A DNA stretch of 64,000 nucleotides from Blautia sp. Lineage in GTDB: Bacteria > Bacillota > Clostridia > Lachnospirales > Lachnospiraceae. The notes below the pieces were generated by a model. That model had not been told where the DNA came from. It was given only the letters and a program-made list of their open reading frames with translations, and ran no database searches. A program made the position numbers and the translations under genes. The stretch lies in contig JALEJS010000035.1 in the NCBI GenBank assembly GCA_022769545.1, forward strand, positions 1-64,000, read 5' to 3'. Below are positions 25,313 through 35,100 of the stretch, one piece after another; the stretch's first letter is position 1; each line of letters starts with the position of its first letter.

Positions 25313-27004
25313 CTAGCAAGCCTTTTTCTGTGGCTTCTCCAGCAGCTTCCGGATACCTTGTACAGCTACCAGGACGCCAAGAATCAGGAGCAGAACAGCA
25401 AAGACAAGCTGGAGCGTGTTTCCGAGGCTCAGGCCGGAGGTCATGAATGCTTTGGAAAGCTTCACGATGGTCATGGAAAGAGCTGTGAAAGTGACAGCCA
25501 TCATGAATGCCATCGGGATCCAGAGCATGCAGCCCTGACGTTTTGTTTTTTTCAGGAACACGGCGCAGGCAACCAGGGCGAGTACCGACAGCAGCTGATT
25601 TGCGGAGCCGAACAGAGGCCAGATTTCCGCATAGCCGACCTTGGCCAGAAGGTATGCGAGCACCAGAGTGATAACCGTTGCAAAATATTTGTTGGTCATG
25701 ACTTTCAGGAACGGGCTCATGTTCTTCTCGTCCACATCATCGTCAAGGAAGAATTCCTGGAAGGAAAGGCGGCCCACACGGGCTACAGAGTCCAGGGAAG
25801 TCAGCGCAAATGCGGAAACCGCCAGGTTGATCAGTGTAAATACCAGATCATGAGGCAGTCCTGCGACGGTGAGAAAGTTTGCGATTGCACCGGCAAAAAT
25901 CTGCGGCTGTGTCGTCAGACCCTGCGCGGCAGCTTCTCCCTTTGCAAAGGAAGCCACGGCAATCAGCGCGATGATTGCCAGCATACTTTCCATAAGCATG
26001 GCGCCGAAGGAAACCGGAAGCATGCTCTTTTCACTCTTGATCTGTTTGGATGCAGTACCGGAGGATACCAGAGAATGGAATCCGGAAACAGCACCGCAGG
26101 CGATGGTGACAAATAAAATCGGGAACAGATACTGGCCGTCCACGTTAAAGCCGTTGAAGGCTTCCAGGTTGCAGGCAGGATTTGCCACAAAAATACCGAT
26201 GACTGCGCCTGCGATCATGAAGATCAGCAGATAGCTGTTCAGGTAATCACGCGGCTGAAGCAGTGCCCAGACCGGAACGACACAGGCAATCAGAACATAG
26301 GCAAAAATGATAAGATGCCAGGTTCCGCGCTCCAGATACAGCGGGCATTTCAGACCGATTGCCACAGCGACGATCAGCATGACAATGGCAATTGCTGTGT
26401 TTACCCATTTGTTCAGTTTTGCATATTTTAAAATCATACCGAGAGCGACAGCCTCCAGAATAAACAGCATGGAGGTGGTGGCTACGGCACCGTTTGCAAG
26501 GATTTTGGAGACATTTCCGGCTTCATCTGCAGCGAAACCGTTAAAGGTACCGGCTACGACATCTGCAAAAGCTGCGATAACCAGAATACAGAACAGCCAG
26601 CAGAACAGCAGGAAAAGCTTTTTGCCCAGTTTGCCGATATACTCTTCGATGATGTAACCAATGGTTCGTCCTTTGTTTTTTACCGATGCGTACATTGCGG
26701 CGAAGTCCTGAACCGCACCGAAAAATACGCCGCCGACAAGGATCCACAGCATAACCGGAAGCCAGCCGAACATGGCTGCCTGGATCGGTCCGTTGATCGG
26801 ACCTGCTCCGGCGATCGAGGCAAACTGATGACCAAATACCACATTGGTATCCGCCGGTACATAGTCGACTCCGTCTTCCAGTTCGTAAGCAGGGGTCTTT
26901 GCGCCTGGGTCAATTCCCCATTTGTTCTGAAGGTAACGCCCGTACAGGAGGTATGCTCCTCCGAGTACGACAAGGGCGATGACCATCATTAAAATTCCAC
27001 TCAT
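25313..27004 (-). CDS. cstA: CstA-family carbon starvation/pyruvate-type transporter
   Basis: The 563-residue protein has about 14 to 16 hydrophobic helices and the CstA signature in its first part: DGVDYVPADTNVVFGHQFASIAGAGPINGP and GRTIGYIIEEYIG. CstA-family proteins import pyruvate and are also reported to take up peptides. The short Firmicute form of this length is normal. The start ATG follows AAAGGAAGAG on the minus strand. Upstream on the same strand are a 209-bp palindromic repeat and then a complete T-box leader, so expression is probably controlled by an uncharged tRNA, with the repeat placed between terminator and gene. Confidence 0.93.
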   Translation of the reverse strand: MSGILMMVIALVVLGGAYLLYGRYLQNKWGIDPGAKTPAYELEDGVDYVPADTNVVFGHQFASIAGAGPINGPIQAAMFGWLPVMLWILVGGVFFGAVQDFAAMYASVKNKGRTIGYIIEEYIGKLGKKLFLLFCWLFCILVIAAFADVVAGTFNGFAADEAGNVSKILANGAVATTSMLFILEAVALGMILKYAKLNKWVNTAIAIVMLIVAVAIGLKCPLYLERGTWHLIIFAYVLIACVVPVWALLQPRDYLNSYLLIFMIAGAVIGIFVANPACNLEAFNGFNVDGQYLFPILFVTIACGAVSGFHSLVSSGTASKQIKSEKSMLPVSFGAMLMESMLAIIALIAVASFAKGEAAAQGLTTQPQIFAGAIANFLTVAGLPHDLVFTLINLAVSAFALTSLDSVARVGRLSFQEFFLDDDVDEKNMSPFLKVMTNKYFATVITLVLAYLLAKVGYAEIWPLFGSANQLLSVLALVACAVFLKKTKRQGCMLWIPMAFMMAVTFTALSMTIVKLSKAFMTSGLSLGNTLQLVFAVLLLILGVLVAVQGIRKLLEKPQKKAC

Positions 27005-27036
27005 GATTTCTCTTCCTTTCTTTTTCTATGTATAAT

Positions 27037-27245
27037 TATATGATGTTGGGGTCAAAAGCCCCCAACTATGATACCTGCGGATTGTTCCGTGCTTTGCACT
27101 CCCACAATCCTACCCATTATTCGCATATCGTGGGATTATCATCCCACTTTTATGCTCATATAGGGGCGGGTCCCAAGGTCTTTCACCTACTTATGAGCAA
27201 GCTTATGTGGGTGAAAGACCTTTTGACCCTGGTATCATAATATAT
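27037..27245. mobile_element. MITE-like palindromic repeat element, copy 1
   Basis: This copy is near-identical to that at 36724-36929. The ends are imperfect inverted repeats (TATGATGTTGGGGTCAAAAG at one end; reverse complement of CTTTTGACCCTGGTATCATA at the other). Inside are perfect or near-perfect hairpins: GTGGGATtatcATCCCAC, and a long one, GGTCTTTCACC...GGTGAAAGACC, around ATGAGCAAGCTTAT. No transposase is encoded, and the 70-aa ORF across it looks spurious. It sits between a T-box terminator and cstA, explaining the long 5' distance of that gene. Nature inferred from structure and repetition. Confidence 0.75.
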
Positions 27246-27500
27246 TAAAAACGCCTCTGCAGTCCTTCCGGACTGCAAAGGCGGATTTTTCCGTGGTACC
27301 ACTTTGCTTGCTGCAAAAAACTGCAGCCTCTCAGAGCCGTCATAAAAATAACAGCCTCTCCGGTAACGGGGAGAAATCGTCTCTTTTTACTGACAGAACT
27401 GCGTTCAAAAGAGATGCTCCGGGGTGATGTCATCAAAAAGTCTTTCTGCTGTTTTTCACCGGACAACAGCTCTCTGTAATCAAGAATCCTTTTGCGATGT
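27246..27500 (-). ncRNA. T-box riboswitch leader upstream of cstA
   Basis: On the minus strand the order is: stem I start GATTACAGAGAGCTG with the conserved AGAGAG element; a variable middle; the T-box sequence AAAGTGGTACCACGG (27291-27305), which matches the conserved antiterminator element; and a terminator with stem CGCC..TTTGCAGTCC/GGACTGCAgaGGCG followed by TTTTTA (27246-27284). This is the standard plan of a transcription-attenuating T-box that senses uncharged tRNA. The specifier could not be fixed by eye; in GGAGCATCTC the likely triplets are AGC (serine) or GCA (alanine). The first gene downstream is cstA, after an inserted repeat element. Confidence 0.85.
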
Positions 27501-27748
27501 GTCCCCTTCAATGCATTAACATTTTAAAGGATGTAATTGTTTTACACCTTTTTTTGACAAAAAGCAAGCATTTTTTTTAGCTTTTCAGGAAATCCGGTCA
27601 GAACTTCCTGCGGGAAACCGGAAAAAAGCTTTCCTTTTCCTGGCAGATTTGGTAAAATCGGGAATATGAAACAAATGTTTGAAATGAATGTGTGAAATAG
27701 GAAAAGCGGCGAAAATGAACATCTGCCAGACTTTCGGAGGAAAATTTT
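27501..27748. other. Intergenic region between T-box and diguanylate cyclase genes
   Basis: About 250 bases that must contain the divergent promoters. On the minus strand, TTGTCA (27555-27560) is a reasonable -35 for the T-box transcript but the -10 is unclear. On the + strand, TAAAAT at 27653-27658 is a possible -10 without a good -35. No gene seen; the 64-aa minus ORF is probably chance. Confidence 0.4.
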
Positions 27749-28918
27749 TTGAATGGAGTGAATATTCCGGAAATTGTAATTGTAAACAGCATTGGTGTTC
27801 TGCTGATGATTTATCTCAGGATGACCAGGATCGATAATATGGAAAACCGCTATGCCGGCGAGAAATTGTTTGATATTCTGATCTGGATCACGATTGGCGG
27901 CTGTCTGACAGAGATGCTCACCTTTCTGATCGACGGGAGACTTTTTCCAGGCGGAAGAGTGATTTCTTATTTAACCAACAGTCTGTGTTTTCTCGGTACC
28001 TGCAGTGTTGGTTTTTTGTGGTGCCTGTATGTGGATTTCCGAATCTATAATAATATCCGGAGAATGCGGAAAATAGCAGTGCTTCTGGTGATGCCGCTGA
28101 TCGTGGAGAGTGTTATGCTTCTGATTAATTTAAGTGGAGCTGGATTGATCTTTACTGTATCAGAAAGCAATGTGTATCAGAGAGGCAGCATGACCTGGAT
28201 CGCATACCTGATTTTGTTTTTCTATTTTTTTTACAGCATTGCTACGGTGAAACGTTCCGGAAAAAACAGCCTGTATCTTCAGTTCTTTCCGGTATTCTAT
28301 TTTGTGGTCCCGTGTATGGTAGGAACGATCGTGCAGGGGATGCTGTATGGAATTTCTGTGGGCTGGACATCGGTTGCCATTGCATTTCTGTTTGTCCATA
28401 TCCAGATCCAGGCGAGAAATTCTTTTGTAGATTCCCTCTCCGGACTGTTTAACCGCCGATATCTCGACTGTATTTTGAGCCAGTTTAAGCGAAGTGCAAG
28501 ACGGCAGCTTTACGGAATTATGATCGATGTGAATGATTTTAAGAAGATAAATGATGCTTATGGACATTCCAATGGTGATGATGCGATTCGGAGTATCGGA
28601 AGGATCCTTTCAGATTCCGTGACGGAAAAGGCAATTGCAATCCGTTACGCAGGAGACGAATTTATGATACTGGTGCAGGCGGAACAGGAAGAAGCGGTTC
28701 TGGAAATTATGGAACGGGTGGAACGAAACCTGAAGATTTTCAATGTGTCCGGGGAGGCGCCGTATACGCTTTCCTTTGCCATGGGATACAGCAGATTTGA
28801 TGAATTGTCCGGAAATATGGAACGTTTTCTTGCGGAAATGGATGAAGCCATGTACACGGAAAAACAGAGATATTATGAACAGTCCGGCATGGACCGAAGG
28901 AGAAAAAGAGAAAAATAG
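27749..28918 (+). CDS. Membrane-bound diguanylate cyclase (GGDEF domain)
   Basis: The 389-residue protein has six or so transmembrane helices in residues 5-215 and a C-terminal GGDEF domain (about 225-380) beginning DSLSGLFNRRYLD, with the metal and base contacts IDVNDFKKINDAYGHSNGDD and the active-site loop RYAGDEF. The first glycine is alanine (AGDEF), a variant that is often still active. It should make cyclic di-GMP from two GTP in response to a membrane signal. The start is TTG 27749, eight bases after GGAGG; there is no ATG at suitable distance. The next gene, across a switch-like leader, is a giant surface protein, a plausible output of the pathway. Confidence 0.88.
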   Translation: MNGVNIPEIVIVNSIGVLLMIYLRMTRIDNMENRYAGEKLFDILIWITIGGCLTEMLTFLIDGRLFPGGRVISYLTNSLCFLGTCSVGFLWCLYVDFRIYNNIRRMRKIAVLLVMPLIVESVMLLINLSGAGLIFTVSESNVYQRGSMTWIAYLILFFYFFYSIATVKRSGKNSLYLQFFPVFYFVVPCMVGTIVQGMLYGISVGWTSVAIAFLFVHIQIQARNSFVDSLSGLFNRRYLDCILSQFKRSARRQLYGIMIDVNDFKKINDAYGHSNGDDAIRSIGRILSDSVTEKAIAIRYAGDEFMILVQAEQEEAVLEIMERVERNLKIFNVSGEAPYTLSFAMGYSRFDELSGNMERFLAEMDEAMYTEKQRYYEQSGMDRRRKREK

Positions 28919-28938
28919 ATACAGAATCCGTATTTTTG

Positions 28939-28967
28939 TTGACGAAGGCAGAATTCGGCAATATAAT
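28939..28967 (+). promoter_or_regulatory. Consensus promoter upstream of the giant surface protein leader
   Basis: TTGACG (28939-28944) and perfect TATAAT (28962-28967), spacer 17 bases. Transcription should begin near 28974, giving a leader of about 170 bases to the ATG at 29146, with a terminator inside it. Confidence 0.85.
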
Positions 28968-28973
28968 GAAAAT

Positions 28974-29086
28974 ATAAGTCGGGATACTGTATATGTAAGG
29001 CAAAATTCACAGCAGCATCGAAACAGCATGGAGTTGGCAGACATAGATGCCGATACTTATGTTTCGATGGATGCTGTTCTTTTTTT
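28974..29086 (+). ncRNA. Terminated leader or small RNA with two exclusive folds
   Basis: The RNA from the consensus promoter ends in AACAGCAT...ATGCTGTT followed by CTTTTTTT, an intrinsic terminator enclosing the hairpin TTGGCA/TGCCGA. A second pairing, CATCGAAACA (29016-29025) with TGTTTCGATG (29060-29069), uses bases of the terminator's 5' arm and would exclude it. This is the design of an attenuator or riboswitch, or of a roughly 110-base small RNA. It does not carry the conserved core of c-di-GMP-I riboswitches, and no other class was recognised. The downstream gene starts 60 bases after the terminator. Confidence 0.6.
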
Positions 29087-29145
29087 ACCAATTTACAGGA
29101 AGGTATCATGGATGAAACAGAAAAAGGAGAGACAGGAGGAGACCT

Positions 29146-32100
29146 ATGAGGAGAAAACAACGGATGCGGCAGATGACTGCCTGGATGCTGTCTGTTGCCA
29201 TGGTAATCGGAAACGGTTCTGTTTCCGTGCTGGCAGAAGAGGCGCAGACAGAAGCAATGACAGAACAATATGCGGTGGAAGCATCTGCAGAGGATTACGA
29301 CACACTGGAAATGCCTGTGGAAACAGTGCCTTCGGAAGATATGCAGATTGCAGAAGAAACGGTACCGGAAGAAGCTTATCCGGAAGAAGAAATTCCGGAG
29401 GAAGAGGATATCTCTTCGGAGGAACCGCTTTTTGCAGAGGAGGATACCTGGACGGGGGCAGAAGAAATTGCGCCCGCGCAGGAGCAGGACGAGAATGCAG
29501 AGACGGATTCACAGGAAGCTGCATTCACAGATGACGGCTGGATCGACAAAGATGCTGCAGCAGAAGCGGCGGCTGTGCTGGCAGCAGATGAAGAATCCGG
29601 CTTCAATATTTCGTTCGGAGATTTGCGCGGCGGGGATCATACCTGGATCTTTCCGGATGAAAACCTGGAGATTCCGCTGGATCTGAGCAGTCTTTCAGAT
29701 ATCGAAAATGTCAGTGTGGATATTCAGGCCGGACGTTGGAATCATGAGGAAGGCATGCTTGGGGATATGATTCCGGAAGAAGAGGAAGGCACTTATTTTT
29801 CCTATGATCCGGATTCAGGTGTTATTACCCTTTACGGAGCGGCTCTGGCAGAGCGTTTCTGCGAAGACAATGGCGGAAACTGGTTCCACCTGGAAGTGCT
29901 TGTAACGGTGGGTGAGGATGTGGCAGCGCAAACCGTCACATATGTGGAGGAAAGGCCAATCGTGCGTGATTACTGGAGGCCTTCCTTCAAGGCACAGCTG
30001 CCGGACTGGAATATTGGTATTGACCGGTATCAGGAATGCTATGTGGAGGACGCAGAGCATCCCTGGGGCGGTTCCGTCGGTTATGAGATTACAGATGTGG
30101 AACTGGAAGTCGTTGCGGAAGACAGCGACGGAGAAGATGCCATTGTATGTGAGCCGTATGAGGATGGAAACGGCTGGAACATTCACATGAACCGCTATGG
30201 ACATGGTATCGTGACGATGACTTACCAGCTGATAGATGGCCAGGATGAAACGGATACATACAGCTTTGATGTGTGGGTGAGCGGAAGCTCCTACGATATG
30301 TATCTTTCTTCCAGTACCTATGCGTCACAGCTTCTGCCGGGAGCATCTCTGGAGCTTACGGCACATCCCTGGATGGACTGCTATGAGGAAGAACGGGGGC
30401 ACTATCAGGGTGACATCAGCAATCTGTGGGTGGAATGGAATGTGACAGATGAAGCGTATGAGGACGTACTTTCCTATTCCGCAGATCCGGAGGATCTGTT
30501 TACCATACACGTGGCGGCCAATCCGGACGGAGCGCGCAGGAGCGTTCAGTTCGAAGCAAGAGCATTTATTCCGGATGGGGACGATGAGGATTCGGAACCG
30601 GATGAAGTCGCTTGTGCGGATTTCTGGGTACATGTGCAGGACGGCTACTACAGACTGATGCCGGGAGATGACGAGGTAAAACAGGATCTGGCCGTTGGAG
30701 AAACCACCGTGTGGGAGCCGGAGCTTCAGTATTTTGAACTTGGTTCCGAGGATACGTATCGGGTGATCACGGAAAACGTGCGTTATCGCTGGGAGTGGGA
30801 TTCCAATGCGGTGGAGATTACCGACGCAGATGGTAAAGTTCTTACAAACAATACAGAGGACGGAAGCGGTGCAGTGGGAACGGCTCCCTTTACTGTGAAA
30901 AAGCTTCGGAACTGGGGAACAGACATTACACTGGTTGCAGAGCTCGTAGATGAGGAAGGAAACGGCGAGGAGGCAGACAGACGAAGCTGGAATCTGCAGG
31001 ATGTAGATTACGGTACATGGTTTGAGGAACAGCGCGGCGGAGATCATACATGGATCTTTTCAGAGGAAGATCTGACGCTGAACCTGAATCAGGAGAATCT
31101 GAGCAATAAGTCCGGGGATCCGGCTGTGGCAGAGTGGACGGTAGGAACGCAGGATGAGAACGGAAACTTTACACAGATTCTGACAAATCCTATGACAGAA
31201 GGGGCAGATGCATATTATGAAATTTCCGGGGATACCTACAGCATCACACTTCACGGCGGGGCGCTAAGAACGGTTTATGATCCGGAGACGGAAAACCGGT
31301 GGATCAGCGTTCGGGCAGTGGTGACGGCCGGAGAAGATGAGGTATCCCGGGCGGACACCAATGTAGAGATGGTGGACTCCTGGTATGATTATCAGTGGCC
31401 GGCAAACGGACCGGGAGAGGATCAGCTGTTCCCGGGAGACCGTTTGGATATTCCAAACGGCATGGAAGCGTTTGCCGTGGATAAAGAGCATCCCTGGGGA
31501 GAGAATATTCAGGTTGAGGTTACCGATGTACGTATTCTGAAGCAGGGAGAGGAATGGCAGGAGGACGAGCTGATCGATGATGGCCAGGAACGGCTCCGTC
31601 TGGAGGGTGATGTCCAGAATGGCTGGTCGCTGGAGGCAGGCGATCGCGGCGGATCTGCCCTGATTGAGATGACATATCGTTCCGCAGCAACCCAAGAGGA
31701 GGAAAGTCATACCTTCTATCTCCATATCTGTGATCAGAGATATCGTCTGGAATATTACTATCCCGATGACAGTGACTGTATGCTTCCAGGCAGTGGAATG
31801 GAAATTCATACAAGACTTTTCCGGGAATGGCATGACTGGGAAGGAAACCGGGAAGAGGAAGAAATCGAGGGCTATACGCTGGAGGTGTCCGATGAAAACG
31901 GACCATGCTATGATACAAATCTGCTTGAGGTGACGACAGAGAAAAATGAAGACGGAACCGTAAAGCTTTGTATCTCCTCCGGAGAAAATACATGGGATAC
32001 CAATATCCATACCCGCGTTATGGTGGATGATCAGGAAGTGATATCCTACGAAATTCATGTCAATGTGACAGACGAGTATTACAATATTCTTCCGGTGAGC

Positions 32101-35100
32101 TGGGAGGATACGGAAGTCGGAAATCCAAATCTGGGAGAAGAGCTGGATCTTAAGGGATTAGGACTTCATCTGATTCGGATTAATTCTGAGAATCCGGATG
32201 GAAAAGATGTGACGGATGATCCTGCATATCGGATCCGTCTGCCCAGGCCGGAAGAAGGCGGTTATGACAGCAATGCATGGACAACCGGGGAAGAAACCCA
32301 AGACGATCTGATCCCGGTTCTGCTCCGCAAAGGCGACTGGAATACCTGTGTGACACTGGTTGCAGAGCGGGCATGTGGGGAAGGCGATGAGGAAGGAAAT
32401 CAGAACTGGGAGGAACTGACGAAGCGCGACTATTGGTTCCAGGAACCGCAGTATGATGTGGAAATTCGTTCCTTCTATCAGGATCAGGAAACGGATCGTC
32501 TGTATACAGATGCATCCCTGACGGTGGAATTCCGGGACAATGGCCAAGGCAGTCATCCTCTGCCGGAGGGCTGTGAGATTCGCTGGAGTGTGCAGGAAGA
32601 GACCGAAGAAGGACGTGTGGACTGCACGTATGTAACGGCGCAGGTATCCGATGAAGACCCTGGTGTTCTGGAGCTTACCGCCTCCGGGGAGGTTGGAGAA
32701 GACAAACAGATCGTTGTGCAGGCAGCGGTATGGTATGGGGATCAGGAAGTCGGACAGGCATCCAGAAAGTGCTGGATCTGGGTATCGGATCCGGTCTGCG
32801 ACTACCATTATCCATGTCAGGAAGCGGGAGAAAACCAGCTGCTTTATGGCAGAGAATATACGATCGGAAACGAGCTGGGGTACTCTCTTCAGAATGCAGA
32901 TTATCCGGATGGAACAGAGGATGCGGTTTCGGTGATCGATGTTCGTCTGGGAGAGCAGAAGCGTCTGAATGAAAACGGAGAGTGGGAAGATGCTCCGGAG
33001 GAGGAGCCGGTCTGCGAAATCGAAGAACGGGACGGAGAATGGGTGATCCGCGCAGTCGGTGCGGGATATGCCGAAGTAATCCTTACCCATGAATCAGCGA
33101 AAAACCGGGAAGAGACAGAAGAATACTCTTTCCATATGAATTCTTCGGATGTAGTTTATGTTCTGAATACATATTATCCGGATGATTTTGACTTCCTTCT
33201 GGTGAACGGAGAAATACAGATTCAGACTTCTCTGACCCGGTGTTACGACGATGAAAACGGAAATTATACGGAAGAGGATATCGCCGATTACGAGCTTCAG
33301 GTTCTGACGGACGAAGAAGGGAATCCTCTTTACGATACCGGACTTGTGGATGTGGAATTTGTTCCCGGGGAGGAATCCGGCAAAGTGGTCAGGGTGACCT
33401 CTAAAGGAGAAACGGGCTCGACCGATATTTATATCGGTGCATATCTGGATGGGGAGTACCCGATGACCATCCGTCGTCTGCATGTAAATGTGGAAGAAGG
33501 CTATACGCTGATCGTTCCCGGACAGCTGACGGATGAAAACGGCGAGACGGTCAATCCTTATCTGAACAGCCTTCTGGATCTGAGTGCGTTTGACATCCGG
33601 GTTCTGGAACGGAACCTTACGGAAAACGGGCCGGAAGAGAGGGACAGAACATCGGAGGTTCGTTTCAGACTGGAGTATGGGCCGGACGACTGGGAAGCTG
33701 TGGAAGAGACAGAGGAAGGAACCATTCCGGTTCTGAGACGTTTGAACCGCTGGGATACCGGCTTTACGGTTATCGCAGAAGCAGACTGTGCGGAAGAGGA
33801 AGGCCGGGAGGACTGGCAGGAAATCGCCCGCAGAGATTACTGGTTCCCGGCTGCCCTGTATTATGATGCAGAGGAAATGGATCTGTTCTCGGAGCTTCGG
33901 GGAGGAGATTATGTATGGCTCTTCACCGATGAGACAGAAGTTTCTGTGAGACTGAACAGCGAGCAGGTAATGCTCCCGGAGGGTGCTGCGGCAGAATGGA
34001 GACTGGGGGATTACAACGAAGAAGGCGAATTTGAGGCATTTGCAGAGGAAGCCTCCGGCTGCTTCCGCGTGGACGAGGATCAGATGGGAATCGTCATCGA
34101 CGGTACGAAGATCCTGGATGCACTGGACGGACGGTACGGATGTCAGCTTCAGGTATCTTTCCGGCTGGGAGAGGCAGACCTGGGCGGCGGTGAGATCTGG
34201 TGTGAGATCCGCGAGCCGGAGTGTTACCTGTACTTCCCGAAAGAGAAAGATATGCTGCTGGGTGATCCCGGAATCCGTTTTTCCAGTGACGAGCCGAACC
34301 TCTGGGTGAGGAACGCCAGCTATCCGGACGGGGAAGACATCTATGCACCGATCACATCCATGGTAAGCACCGATGAGATGGTCATCCGGTGTGAACAGAC
34401 AGAAGACGGAACGTGGACGGCCGAGGCGGTTGGAGAAGGCTATGCAGAAATTACCGTCACCGTGGAGCATGAGTCGATCGGTAAAAAGCCTTTTACTTAT
34501 CCAAAAACTGTCCGGGACGAGATCTATGCCCTGCTGGTATATATGAAACAGGGACGAGGCGCTATGCTTCCGGGACAGTCACTGGATATGCTGCCCTATG
34601 TCATAAGGAAAAACTATTCCGCAGAAGGGGATCTGCAGGCAGAAAACGTGACGGCACAGTATCCGGCCAGCTTCTTTGGTTATGATGAAGAACTGATTAC
34701 CGTGGATGAGGATGGAACCATCACCGCAGGAGATCATACAGGAGATACATGTATCACGGTATCCATTTCGGTTCCGGATAAGAACGGAGACTTTTATCCG
34801 GTCGAAAGAGATGTGAATATCTGGGTGGGTTCTGGCTTCCGAACGACACTTGTGGACAGTAATTATCCGGCAGAGCGCGGAGGCACCATCTATGCTTCTG
34901 ATCTGGGTGCGAAGGCTGTATTCTACAGTGAGGAATGTCCGGAAGGAATGGAACTGCCGGGTCATGTGTTCCGATTCTGCGAGTCTCCAGAGTATATGAC
35001 AATCAGTGAAGACGGAAGCAGTATTACCATTTCGGAGGATATTCCGGATGGCGTTCATGTGCTGCCGGTAAGTCTTCAGACAATTGAGATCGTGGATGGA

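Noticed and set aside
27028-27240. 70-aa ORF across repeat copy 1, and the matching 36691-36903 ORF in copy 2
   Set aside because: Both run through the palindromic repeat element. The coding frame follows hairpin arms, the two differ at positions dictated by the DNA structure, and no ribosome site precedes either.
28974-29086. c-di-GMP-I (GEMM) riboswitch upstream of the giant surface protein
   Set aside because: It is tempting because a diguanylate cyclase lies next door, but the conserved GACGCAAAGCC-type core and tetraloop receptor are absent. Only a generic attenuator-like fold is supported.
28743-29534. 263-aa plus-strand ORF spanning the end of the cyclase gene, the leader and the start of the giant protein
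   Set aside because: It crosses a stop, promoter and terminator of the real genes in another frame. The product is Arg/Gly/Cys-rich without domain features.
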